Assembly (NCBI GenBank): GCA_934047225.1
Contig: OW203987.1
Span: forward strand, 9,885,501 to 9,949,500
From: Ypsolopha sequella
Lineage: Eukaryota; Arthropoda; Insecta; Lepidoptera; Ypsolophidae
DNA: 64,000 bases
Reading direction: 5' to 3'
The notes beneath the pieces are model-generated. The model made no database searches and was not told where the DNA came from. It saw only the letters and a list, made by a program, of their open reading frames with translations. A program made the position numbers and the translations under genes. This document shows, piece after piece, positions 22,678-34,400 of the stretch. Every line of letters starts with the position of its first letter. The stretch's first letter is position 1.

Positions 22678-23445
22678 ACGACACCGTGGTGGCGCGGCCT
22701 TCCAATGTAAGTGGCCGGCAAAATTGACATTTTTCCCACATTGTTTGCATTGCCATCGGCATTAATAGCATCGCGAAGATGAATGTACTCTTCAGATCGA
22801 AGCTGCTGTTGGTTTAGACGGATGTACGTCAATCGTTCAGTCTCAATTTTGACATACATATCAACTGCAAACTGATGAAAAAGCCGTTGACACATCAAAA
22901 TGTGATTTACTTCACCTTCACGGATTCTGTTTGAATAAAAATTCATAGCACTGACTTTTTTGTTGGTTTCAGCACCTGTAATCAATTAATCAACCATCCC
23001 AAAAACTAATGATTCTAATGGATCAGGTGGAGCACCAGCACAACATAATCCTGCAAATTCACCGCTGTATTTTAAAGCTTTACAATTTTGACAAATGATT
23101 GACATTTTCCCAATAGTTACAGATTTGTCGGCACTATAATCTATTTCTTGATCGTAGGAGAATGCTCCTCGTGCCAGGTTCAAAGGAACATTGCGTCTGC
23201 GGAATCGATCAAATTTCATTTTCCCGTGCTCGCTGCTGTTGTGATCGATGTGCCCGAACTCGTTCCATTCTATGCCTATTATCCACTTCATTGTAATTCA
23301 CTCTAGAATGCAAATCTGCCATACCAATACGACTGTTATCATTATCAGTCTCTCGCTGGTCATCAGTGCGATTAGCGCGTGAGGTAGCTCGTCGCACATT
23401 CGAACGACTACGACGACCTATGTAAGGTCGTTTTCTCCTCGGCAT
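22678..23445 (-). pseudogene. Helitron Rep/helicase N-terminal fragment
   Basis: The minus frame begins MPRRKRPYIGRRSRSN with an RATSRANRTDDQRE stretch, the usual start of insect Helitron RepHel proteins. After a frameshift come YDQEIDYSA and CQNCKALKYSGEFAGLCC, the conserved zinc-like cluster of that family. A large internal deletion joins this near 22,985 to the Helitron-like N domain: ETNKKVSAMNFYSNR, FHQFAVDMYVKIETERLTYI and LRSEEYIHLRDAI, ending at about IGRPRHHG (22,678). The HUH nuclease and helicase parts are missing, so it is a dead fragment. Confidence 0.85.
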
Positions 23446-24903
23446 TGTAAGCAGTATCAGAATGACAAATCAAGTTTTGAATCTTTTTTCAGGTGTTAAT
23501 TGGAATCAGGATGTTTTGAGGGTTTGACAATTTTATAATTGCTAAAAACTAAGAAAAAAGGAAGCAGTTTGATCACAGAAAACTGTGACGTCATAATGTA
23601 AAACCTCATACAAATTTCATAGTATCGGGGCGTTTTGACATTTGATAAAGAGTCGCTGATTTGATTTTAAGGGAAGTACCCAATTTCAGATCGTATAGCG
23701 AACTTTACTGTTTCAAAGTATATTTCTGAACGCACCCAACACAACAACCAAGTGTCATTATAGTGTCAATATTTTACATGTTTTAAATATAAATACGCGA
23801 TAATCAGACTATTATGGATATATGTTGTCGATTCCAAACCCTTATTTAATCTAGATCTACATGTTTTTATTCCTAAAATACCGAACCGACGCGACGGGGC
23901 GAACATCAAATGTTTGACAGGTAAGAACAGTTTGTATGGGAAAATAAAATTGTCGTTTTTAGTATTTTCCTCGCAATTTTTCCACATTTTCTCATCGCTT
24001 AAACCTTCCCTGGACTTCCACGAATATTTCAAGACTAAAATTTGCCAAATCGGTTCAGCCGTTCTCGAGTTTTAGCGAGACTAACGAACAGCAATTCATT
24101 TTTATTTATATAGATTATTTTTCTTTTAACTCGCGCTGCAATAAATCTGCGGTATTATCCTTTATCCACGGCTCCTGCGGGAACCAATGTTCGATAGTTT
24201 GCTACACAGACTTTAGTACATCACTATGCAAAAAAACATAACCTCTAATAGTCGGCAGAAAACCCATATAAAACAGGCAAATATCGGTGTAGAATTGAAC
24301 ACGAGTATGATTTACAAGAACTACTATTATTGTTACTGAGTTTTAGGTATGATCCTGCAACTTATTAACATAAAAACTATCAGAACTCACCGATAAAATG
24401 ATATTGCTTCATTGTTGTTTTCTTTTCTTCCTTTATGCGATTTACAGCCTTCAATCGCACAAGACATTTTATTACAATGTTAAAAAAACAATCAACACAA
24501 ACAATAATAAATCACACTTTCACGACTTTTGAGAGGAAGAGCACAAAAATATTTAATTTCTCTCGGTGAAGCTGTAAACTTTCGCAAAATGCATTAGACA
24601 TTTCGATGCCACCAAATTAAGATGTGATGCACGCTACGAACGATATTACAACACAACGATACAATGATGAGACATATTTAATTTGATGGTATTATAATTT
24701 TTAAAATACATCCAAATTACATCCATCTGACATTTGTTTGGTTCAATCTAGTGACACACCAGGAAAAAATATAAAGTAAGTGCGGTCCGTCGTTTCATTC
24801 ACTCGTACACAGGAGTAATTTACGTTAGATGAGTACAATGGCTAATGCCCAGTTCTTATTTTAGCCAGGCTTCTATTTGTATTCCTTATTCTGAGGCTGG
24901 AGC

Positions 24904-25614
24904 GTTTGTTATTGCTATGTACACCTAATGTAACTAAACCTTTATTCATCCAACGTTAAGCCAACTATAGTCATAATACTTCTAAAGCAACGTTTCAAAA
25001 TACACCGATAGATTGCATTGAAACCGTTGACCAATTGTTGCCAACTCTGTTGTAATATTTTCGTCGAAAATTCCACTGAATTTTTGTTCTTACCTATAAA
25101 AAATGTGTAAAATAGTATATTTACAAACATGAAATCCGATGGAATAGTGCAAATAGTTTAACAGCGTCATAAAATGATGAAGTTGTGCGACCGGCTTAAA
25201 TATTTAGATATAACATTTTTATACAAACTTCTCAATAATTCTATCGATGCTCCGGCATTACTACGACAAATTCTCATTCGTGAACCTCGTAGGCGCGAAT
25301 GCAGCTGTCATAACAAACATCTTTTTTCGATAGCAGTGCGTAAAAGTAGTAATGTATCTAACATTTTTATTAGACGAAGTTGGAAGACTTACAACGATGG
25401 GTGCGCTGAAATAGATTTGTTTTGTAACAGTCTAAATTTTGTTAAAAAATATATAAGAAAACATGTTTAAAGTTTGTATAATTTTACATTTGTTGTCAAT
25501 GTTACAAGCAATGACTTAATTTATTCCCTACAATGTCGGGAAAAAATGTGTGAGGGCAGCACTATAAAAAAACAAAAATTAAAAAAAGTGGCCATTTTTT
25601 TTTATATTAGGTGT
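24904..25614 (+). pseudogene. LINE ORF2 C-terminal fragment between P2 and P1-B
   Basis: The frame at 25,174-25,470 contains DRLKYLDITFLYKLLNNSID then PALLRQILIREPRR, the pattern (RR..D..FLYKLLNG.ID.P.LL) of Jockey/CR1-like ORF2 C-termini. The rest of the stretch is AT-rich. It is a truncated relic with no catalytic domain. Confidence 0.5.
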
Positions 25615-25622
25615 ATTTATGG

Positions 25623-28148
25623 CTCAGACCAATAAACCAATAGACAAGATCTAATTAAGCAGAAACCTAGGATGGTAAAGCTATGCTACTTTCACATATA
25701 CAACTCTCCGTATGAAAAAACAAGATGGCAGTATTTTTCTCAGTACGTTGATTTCAAGCCGGCTACAGCCCTATCTTTCAAACGCTTGCAACTAGGCATG
25801 TACCAGACTACCGGTTTACAGACTTTATCGATATCGATTTGGATAAAAAAAGCCTAATAAATACTTGTTGTACAGTTAAAGAACTAGATTATCATAGTAT
25901 TTTGTGCAACTGTAACATAATTTAAGTCATTGGGACACGAGTGCTTGTTAACGAAACGAACTAAGTGAGTTTCGTGTTCGTTTCGTTATAGTTTTGCACA
26001 AGTGTCGAAATGTCTATTTATGTTCAGTTGGACACAATACTTAATCTATGAGCATCAAAAATATCGTATTTTAATCATATTTTCAACTAACAATTTCACG
26101 GAAAATGAGAAGAACACTTGTTCATGAATCCCGAGTTCATCGACCGGTAATACTGCCTTGAGTACCAATTAGAAGCAACTAGGATAGGCGTGGCTTGAGA
26201 AATAAGGTCGGGACTTATTTCTCGTCGCTGTTGTTGATTGGCTCTCTAGCGGTGTTGCAGTAAATTGGGTCAATAGCAGCGCGGAATCACGGTGTTATAA
26301 TGTAATATTATCAGATAAACAGTGTAGGTACTTATAAAACTGATTTTGATGATGCAATTACCTTATTGTATTATGGGAGTAGCTAAAATAATATATGAAA
26401 TTGAGAAACCTGCCAAATATTTATGGAATGAAATAATCAACTTTATTTTCGAAACTAAGAATACCACGTTTACATACATACATCCACACACACATGGTCC
26501 CACTCCCACTAAAAATACATATTTTGAGAGGAAGGCGCCGCCATGAAAACTAGCCTCCTTAACACTCAAAAGGATCCCTCTCAAACAATCGTGAAATAAT
26601 GATAATAATAATAAAACTCAGAAAAATAATCAGAGGATAAAAGAAACAATTTGTTGCAAACTCCAGAATTACTGTTTTACATATTATTATATAAAAACAT
26701 TAAAAAATAAAAAAAACATATTGACCTTCGCATACAAAATGCATAATTGAATCGTTTTAATGAGAAGCTTAATTTTTTTCAAACTTAATGGTTGTTCAAT
26801 TTCTCAATTTTCTCCAGTGAGTACGATTGATTTTCACATGTCATTAAGATTTACAAAGCAGCCAAAAATAAACGTATTTATTGACCTTTGAAAATTATTG
26901 TTTTCGTCAGAAATGAGCGTATATTTTCGATGGGTGCAGTAATTTCCTTCGTCATGTGATGTATTCTAAGTTTCAAATACGTGTCGAACACGGAGTTATC
27001 CAACGAATGGTCATGTGTTTATCATAAATGTGAAGTACTGTGGTTTTCCTACACTTTTTTTTGTAACTACAGCCTCAAACTCTCTCAGGATTTTCTCTGC
27101 TGTTTGGCAGAGTTTTTTAATGCTTTTTGATGGCTTAGTCAGCCCTCCTCTGTCTTTTACACTCATTAGAGGCATGCTGTTAGCAGGTCCTTCCAGGGCT
27201 TGGAGAATTTTTTTTCAATGCAAGAACTTTTTCAATTTACGCACTACAAAGCCAGCTTTTGATGGTTCCATTGCAGTCCTCAAATCCTAGAATTAAACAC
27301 AACACTTATTGGTCATTTTTAAACAGATAGTAGTAAAATAAGCATTAAAATTTGTGCAACAAGAGAGCAAAGTTTATTTTTGTTGCGAGTGCCGAGTTTG
27401 AACTTTTAAGCATGGTCGCAATAGTTCTTTTCAGAAAGCACTCTGGATTGAAGTGCCTTGAGCACACTTTCCAATTAGTTTTGTGCTGTTTCCAACTCCG
27501 GCTAATAGCAACAAACCATCGTTTACGAATGTCTTCATTTTTGGGGAACCTTAAGTAAAATAAGCTGAATCAATACTTCATATTAGCACAAAATCAGTAA
27601 AATTACCGACAACTGTTTTGACTTCACTAATAACCTCAAAACGTATTTAATTATTTTAATGATTTTAGGATTTACTTTTATTCTAAAAGCTATATTTACG
27701 TTACTATATGAAAACGACACGTCGTAAAATGTTGTCTTTCTTGATGGAATTCCATTTTATGGTTCATTTACTCGGAAAACATCACTTTTTACTTACTTGT
27801 GAAAACTGATATTGCTGTTCGAGTTTTCTTTATTCCCCGAATGGGATCTGCAACCACGCACGTAGCAGGACATTGTCCTTGTATCTTCAACCCTTTTCCA
27901 TACGATAATTCGCAGCAAAACACAACTTAAATAAAATTTTGTTTAAAAATCTGCCGACTTACTTCCTAACGTAAACACAAGCTATAACGCGAACAAATTA
28001 CAAAGGATTGCCAATGTTGCCACGTAAGAAAAGTAACAGTACATTATAATTTGGTGACTTGGACAGGAGTCATTAGGAGTCTAAATGAAGTTTTGGGTAG
28101 TACGTTTTGACGGCACCAAGACTTTGTCTATTGGTTTATTTGTCTGAG
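25623..28148 (-). mobile_element. P-like (THAP) DNA transposon, copy P1-B, uninterrupted
   Basis: 2,526 bp from CTCAGACCAATAAACCAATA to the inverted end TATTGGTTTATTTGTCTGAG, with the perfect 8-bp duplication ATTTATGG on both sides (25,615-25,622 and 28,149-28,156). It is nearly identical by eye to P1-A, with a few single-base differences and short indels, including a 12-base CGTGTTCGTTTC addition near 25,975. It serves as the template that shows where the 6-kb element broke P1-A. Confidence 0.92.
27069..27873 (-). pseudogene. THAP-domain P-like transposase remnant (copy P1-B)
   Basis: Exon 1 is 27,873-27,797 and exon 2 starts at 27,549; together they read as a THAP zinc finger (CYVRGC, FPKNEDIRKRW, VCSRHF). 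A transposase C-terminal piece lies at about 27,289-27,069 with DLRTAMEPSKAGFV and GGLTKPSKSIKKLC, separated by a stop and a frameshift in an A-run. The middle of the protein is absent in both P1 copies in the same way, so the deletion predates their spread. These copies could move only with a transposase supplied elsewhere. Confidence 0.78.
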
Positions 28149-28219
28149 ATTTATGGTGTATTTAGACATGGCCAAATTATGTACGTCCAGAAATGCACGG
28201 CTTGTAATTCAAATAATAC

Positions 28220-29081
28220 ATGGATTCCGGGGGCGTACATTATTGGTTGTACATAATAATATACAGTTATGCCCACGCAAACTTTAGTTGGCCGGTAAGA
28301 GCGTCGCTGTCATGGATATTAGTATATCCAAGATATTATCCAATATATTATGATGATTATATAAAAATTCAGTGGACATTGCTACGACACCTTAACTGGA
28401 GATGCAAATTTACTGACCTCAACTATATGTCTTCTTGTAAAAAACACAATTTACTCTGCTTAGAAGATCGTCGCCTACTGTTAGACATGGGGGTTCTTCA
28501 TGACATTTTGAGTGGACGTCTTGATTCCCCGGCTCTCGTCTCAGAATTGTTTCTTAATACACCTGGCTACCGCACCCGTCATACGTCACGATGTTTGTTT
28601 CATGTGCCTGCTGTTCGTACAAACTATGCTCAGAACTCCCCACTTATACGTTTGGTAAAAGAATACAATTCAAAATTTCACTCTATTGATCCATTTGATT
28701 CCAATAGATTCAGATTCAAAAAACGTGTTTTATATAAATTGAATTTTCCTGATTCTTACATAGTTGCTCTAGTACACTTTACTCAATTACATTCATAAGT
28801 ACTTTCACTTACATTCATTTCATTACACACCTTTCACACACGCACACTTTTATGCACTTATTTTAGTATTCATATAAAAATAATAACAGTGCTAATTATT
28901 AGCTAATTTGTCTGTCTTTTTCAATTATATATTTAGTGTCTAGTTAAATAGTTCTATGTACTTTCGTTAATGTACTATTGTGGATATCTGTTATTGGCTT
29001 TATTTCTTGTATTTTTTGTTAATGTTGTATTAAGCTTTATGTATTGCTGTTGATGTCCCTAATAAAACTAAATAAATAAAT
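28220..29081 (+). pseudogene. LINE ORF2 C-terminal fragment and 3' UTR
   Basis: The frame to 28,798 ends an ORF2: LEDRRLLLDMGVLHDILSGR, LDSPALVSELFLNTPGYRTR, then NSPLIRLVKEYN, typical of the C-terminus of Jockey/CR1-like LINEs. A 3' UTR with AATAAAACTAAATAAATAAA runs into the GAT microsatellite. It is 5' truncated near 28,300. Confidence 0.7.
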
Positions 29082-29082
29082 A

Positions 29083-29174
<92 letters not shown>
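29082..29174. repeat. (GAT)n microsatellite
   Basis: About 30 uninterrupted trinucleotide units. It is shared as a tail by a plus-strand LINE on its left and a minus-strand LINE on its right. The serine-rich frame across it is an artefact. Confidence 0.95.
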
Positions 29175-29176
<2 letters not shown>

Positions 29177-29193
29177 CATCCGACCGACTTCGG

Positions 29194-30020
29194 TCACGGC
29201 GATTGTTGCGGCTGTGGAGAGCGTCGGTCATGTGCCCTCATGTGACTTATGTAGCCTATCTTGTTCATGAAAGTGCGGTTGCACAGGCTACATGTAAGTT
29301 TTTCATTGTAGTAGTTGTAATGTATGGCAGCTGGTGGTCTACATCGGAGTTCATCACGTCTGGCGTCTAGGGCAGCTCTTCGTTTAGCCTCGAACTCGAA
29401 GATGTTAGTGTTGGCTGTATGCCGCCACACAGTTCGGTCTACAGCCTGGTCCGCCCATGTCAAGTGTTCTATATTGCAACTTTTCATGTGGCGTTTTTGC
29501 ACGTCCTTAAACCTAAGGAACTGCCCGCCTTGTTTGCGTTTTCCACTGCGAAGCTCGCAATATAAAATGCGTTTCGCCATTCTATCTTCTGGCATACGTC
29601 GCATGTGGCCACACCAGCGCAGCTGGCGCCTCATCAGGTAAGCCTCGATACCACCTACATTGCAGCGTCGCAGTATTTCCGTATTTCTGACACGGTCCGA
29701 CCATTTGACTTTCAGAATGTTGCGGAGACATCTTAGATGGAATCTGTCTAGCGCGTGAGTCTGCTTACGATATGGGCACCAAGTTTCAGCAGAGTAAAGG
29801 AGATTTGGGAGAACAATCGCCATGTATACAGCAATTTTGGTTGATAGCCTGATGTCATGCGAGCGAAACCCTTTAGACTGCAGCTTGCCGAAAGCTGCAG
29901 CAGCAGCTCCAATTCTGCTGTCGACTTCAGGATCAAGATCGTACTTTGCTGATACAGTACTACCCAAATACTTGAATTTCTTGACTTGTTTAAGTTGATC
30001 CACGCCAAGCTTAACGCTGA
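29194..30020 (-). pseudogene. LINE ORF2 C-terminal fragment with C2H2 finger
   Basis: The minus frame is open for 269 codons. It contains [57 protein letters not shown] and [11 protein letters not shown], the standard C-terminal block of a large group of animal non-LTR elements. It ends with one C2H2 zinc finger ([20 protein letters not shown]). The catalytic domains are missing, so it is a 5'-truncated copy. The intact frame suggests it is not very old. Confidence 0.8.
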
Positions 30021-31402
30021 GTGTAATTATAATAATATATTAGCGGCCAAGTAAAGTTTGTGGCACTGTACTGGCTATATATTTAGGGCGTACATTACTG
30101 GCTCTAGGCCACTGACATGTAGAAATACAAGTACGCTGGACATGTTCTGCAATATAACAAAAAAAAGGTCATATAAAATGACTCATCTTTTTTGTGCCGA
30201 TGTGCGTACCAAGCGTACTGGAATGGGAACTAAAATTGACTTTTGTTATAAGAGATAACGCCATTGTTTCATTTTTATCATAAGTTCCGGGTATGCTCAC
30301 GTCACTCACTGCAGAGATCAGCGCCAAAATGGCGATAATCAAATTGCTTTAATCCAGTCCAGTGTATTTATATTATTACAGGTCAGGGCTCTAGGCCTTT
30401 CGGATTACACTTACGGTGGACTTCTTACTTACGGTGTGACATGCAAAGGCGGAAACATACTTTTAAAACGCAATGCAACCCGATTAAACGTGACGCCTGT
30501 TGAGTCAAATCAAATTCTATTATTTTCTATTACCAGAATGACACTATAAACCCATTAATATGCGACGCCAAGCGATGTGATGCTGACACACGCCACCCGG
30601 TCGGAGGGCACTAGAATGAAATCTTCTTTGGGTTGTTGCTAGTCTACGAACATTTCTGTCACTTATTTATCGATTCATGTCATTCGTTTTTACGAGTGAC
30701 ATGAATCGATTTATTTTTATAAAAACTGAACAATATATGCGTGTCTCGTAAATAACCGAACTATTATCTAACTGTGCTGTGTGTGTGTGTGAGTTATTTC
30801 AAACAATCAATTCGTAATAAAACTTTCATCTCACTGCCTATTCCACAACAGTATGTACTCGTAAGTACAGTGGAGACCGTATCAAGTAAGACACATTGGA
30901 CTTTGTACCTATCTTATATTCTTCTCTGTAGGGGCTAATGTCGTACTGCAAGTGTATAGCTTGATGTGGTCTCCACTGTACCAACCAAAAACCGGCCGTT
31001 TTTAGCACAAGTTAACTTTCGTTTATTCCGACTCTATACCGTTTCGCCTTAGTCGTATAGCTTTGTTCCTTTCAGACGAGAGACTCACCTAACATGTGTA
31101 GCCGCCTTTAGTCACTAAAAACTTTAATCGAACCTTTTCTTGCGTTCCTTTAGTTACGTCCAAAGAGTACATTATACGTCCATGAATCATATAGAGTCGA
31201 TCGCTAGGTGGCAGTACAGTTCGCTACTGTACCTATTGGCACAAATGAACCGAGAGAGGGCTCTTTTCTCCAGTTATATAAAATACTTTATTCTACGCTT
31301 TTCTGTTTTGGTTTGAAAAAAAAAATAACATTTAAGATAGAAGTGCAGTTTTGTTTATTTATTCTCGTAATTTTCGAAATCTGTGCGCTGGAAATTGTGA
31401 TA
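30021..31402. other. Upstream region of EXOSC2 with two small fold-backs
   Basis: No gene is supported. It contains a 50-base palindrome (30,664-30,714, ATCGATTCATGTCA arms), a (GT)n run near 30,780 and a 117-base fold-back (30,865-30,981). The EXOSC2 promoter should lie close to 31,200-31,400, but I see no clear TATA box. Confidence 0.4.
30865..30981. repeat. Fold-back element, GTACAGTGGAGACC arms
   Basis: GTACAGTGGAGACCGTATCA at the left pairs with TGATGTGGTCTCCACTGTAC at the right. It lies about 420 bases upstream of the EXOSC2 start codon. Confidence 0.75.
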
Positions 31403-34400
31403 ATGACAGGCCACGTCTCTATTAAATTAGCCTCAGAAAGGGTCAACCACTGCGTGGCTTCAGCAAATGAAATCCCTCGATTTTATACACCAGGGGAGGT
31501 TATAAGTGGCATGCAGGATTTTATGCGGTAAATTATTTGTTTTTCTGTGGTTGCCTACTCACAACATTAAAATTAACTGTAACTTACCTATCTACAAAAC
31601 TTTTAGTGGTCATGGAACGCACACAGACGATGACTGCCTCAAATCTTCAGTGGCTGGAGTGATGCAGAAGGTGAACAAGTTGGTGTGTATTCGACCAATA
31701 CGGAGTCGCTACGTGGGCGAAATCGGTGACGTGGTCGTGGGCCGCGTGTGTGAAGTGCAGCAGAAGCGATGGAAAGTTGAAACTAACTCCCGGCTAGACT
31801 CGGTGCTGCAGCTCTCATCTGTTAACTTACCCGGAGGTGAATTGGTAAGGCAGTTGTTTTAACCTGCTACTTAGTAATCTTGTATAATAGTAACATTATT
31901 GTAAGCAAACATTTCCTTACTCTTTTTCCCTCAACACCCTTTTCCACCTACACCTCAAACTTATGTACGCTAATCTCATGCTTATCAAACTATATCAGTA
32001 TGAAGTACAATAACATAAAAGAATAGTTGGTTTAACCTGTTAGGATGTCTTTAGGATACATGTTTAGGCATTATCATTTTGTTATCTATTGCTATACATA
32101 TAGTTAACATTGTCTTTACAGGTTAAAAAAGCAGCTAATTAAAAATATCTTAATTTTTCAACACTAGTTGTAGTGCAAACAGATAATAAAGGGATCAGAT
32201 GAATATCATTGGACATGTAGAGAGGATGAACGAAAGTAGAGTGACAAAAGAAATTTATGTTGTGGAATTTGAAGGAGAGCTTGACCAGGCCGCCCTAGAA
32301 GGATGTATGCTTCCCAAATTGTCAAGATATTGAAGAATGGCAATGTCAAAAGTACCCAGATAAGAAGAGCTTGTATGACTAGATTGATGGATGTGGAAGA
32401 GACGAAAGAGGTGTGTTAGGATCATAGCAGATGGAAACCTGTAGTCTGCCTACCCCTCTGCGAGACAAGCATGAATATATGTATGTATGAATTTCAACCT
32501 CATTCTAGTAGCAAACATGTTGTGTGACAATCTCTCTGTTGCATGACAAGGATATCAGCATTATGCTTTAATAGTTTCACTATCCATCATAAAATAGTTG
32601 TCTAAGCGCAATTCCCAAGTCACACTGAGTCAAAGAAACAAATATAGTGGAGCCAGCATAAAAGTGGGGGCACAGGGCTTAAAACTCGCATTGCATATGT
32701 GCAGTGGAGTTGAAAATGAATGAAATGAAAAATGAAAATGAAAAATGAAAATATATTTAATTAACTTACACGAATTTTTACAATACATGCGTATAAAACA
32801 GTGGTCCCCACGCTAAGCCTAACTTGTCCTGCGGGGACCGTGACAATATGGTTTACTAAAAGTTATTATATTTCTTTATAAGCCAGACAGAAAACTATAA
32901 TAAGCATTTGAACTTTAAATTATTCATGCACACTTGTTTCCAAATAATGTAAGTTCTCTCATATCTTTTATCATTTACTTTCTCATGTTCCAGAGAAGGA
33001 GATCGGCTGAAGATGAGCAGATGATGAGGAAGTACCTCCAGGAAGGAGACCTCATCAGTGCAGAAGTAAAGAGTCTCTTCTCTGATGGCTCATTGTCACT
33101 TCATACCAGAAGTTTAAAGTATGGCAAGGTGAGAAATTATTGGTCAGTAAGTAAATTTATGAAATTACTGGGTTCTGCCAATATATGTTTGGTCACAAGA
33201 ACATCTCACAATTAAACCATAAACCACCAATTTAACCCTCTTAATTTCTCATTATCGCTAAAACAAGTGTTCACAGTCCAGCCCCTCTATAATCTATCTT
33301 GGTTACCAACTGGACTGGGTGCCTATCATCAAAAACATAGATAAAAACTGAACTTTCAAAATTGCCTTTAGTGGGTATTGAACTATTTACAAACTGTGTT
33401 GTCGCTTCAAAAGCAAATATATCCTTAGACAATGGAATTTGATAGTACATCTATGTTTTTGATGATAGGCACCAAGTCCAGATGGCAGTAAAAGATAAAT
33501 AATATGAAACTGAACAAACAAAACAATCTCTACTGACTCCTATAGAGGATGAGGGAAACAGCAGTCAAATAAAAAAACAGTCAACTGCAAGTAGAAGACT
33601 AATCATCTTTATAGGTTAAAAAAGCAGCAAATCAAATTAAAACAATCTTAATTTTTCAACACTGGTTGAAGTGTAAACAGATGATAAATAGTCTAAGAGC
33701 TAGCGACCAAATCGGTCATGTGGCTTCAGCTGTATTGAAACTCCGTTAGCTACTTCCCTGAACAACCTTTTCCGATAATCTATGTGCTGGCAGGCCGCGG
33801 GCGGTGGGTGCGGGTGTAGTGGGGTGGGGAAAAAAAAAGTTGGCTCAGCGACTTTAATTTTTTTTTCAAACAGTTGCTCTGTACTCCCTGTGCATCCAAA
33901 AAAAATTTATTAAATCGATCGGGTGGTGGTGGGGAAGGGGTTGCCAGCGTTAATTAAAAGTACCAAAATAATAATAATTTTCATGTGGGCTCAGCTGTAT
34001 TGGCCTTTTTTCTGACGCGAGATTAATTAATATGTAAGCCCCAAAAAAATAGCCATGCAAAAATATCGGTGGGAAAATAACGAAAAAAATTGTTGAAATC
34101 GTTGGATTTCGTTCGAAAATGAGCTGAATAAAATAAGGAATAAAAATGAGTAGATGTTTTCGCATGAATAAAAATGAATAAATAAAGGAATATAAATGAA
34201 TAGAATATTTTGCGTAAATAATAATGAATCAAAAAAAAAGGAATAAAATTGAATAAGATTTTTTGCATACATAAAAATGAATAAATAAAGGAATACAAAT
34301 AAATAGAATATTTTGCATAAATAAAAATGAATAAATAAAGGAACATATAAATAAAATATTTTGCATAAATATTAAAGTCGCTGAGCCCACATTTTTTTTC

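Larger units (their letters stand above)
21636..24116. mobile_element. Foreign insertion in the P2 intron, carrying Helitron parts
   Basis: The left edge reads AGCTGACCCGGTGAACTTCG and the right edge GAGTTTTAGCGAGACTAACG then AACAGCAATTCATTTTTA, sequences I associate with the ends of common lepidopteran repeats. Inside are a Helitron Rep fragment (minus) and a zinc-ribbon frame (plus). Exact edges and family are not certain. Confidence 0.4.
21406..24467 (-). pseudogene. THAP-domain exons of P2 transposase
   Basis: Exon 1 (24,467-24,391) reads MSCAIEGCKSHKG...AISFYR and ends at a GTGAGT donor after 77 nt. Exon 2 (21,601-21,406), after a TTACAG acceptor, reads FPKREELKSEWLRRI, a TGA stop, then SSHICSKHFTLDSF and ADALPTLYLP. 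The Cys/His ligands, the Trp, the CSKHF block and the closing P-T-L motif make a recognisable THAP zinc finger. The TGA and the lack of a downstream core show it is dead. Exon 1 length and intron phase equal those of P1 at 9,151-9,227 and 27,797-27,873. Confidence 0.8.
19790..24895 (-). mobile_element. P-like (THAP) DNA transposon P2
   Basis: The ends are CTCAGAATAAGGAATACAAA (left) and its complement at the right, matching over about 40 bases with one difference. The 8-bp direct repeat GCTGGAGC flanks both sides (19,782-19,789 and 24,896-24,903). The element is 5.1 kb. On its minus strand it has a two-exon THAP domain whose intron is swollen to 2.8 kb by foreign DNA. The region left of the THAP exons (19,850-21,390) is AT-rich with only short frames, so the transposase core is lost or decayed. 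Confidence 0.85.

Noticed and set aside
29037..29231. Open frame coding a serine-rich protein (minus)
   Set aside because: It is the GAT microsatellite read in one frame.
28157..30130. Possible terminal inverted repeats around the two LINE tails (GGGCGTACATTA at both sides)
   Set aside because: The shared 12-mer is in direct orientation and the surrounding match is too weak to define an element.
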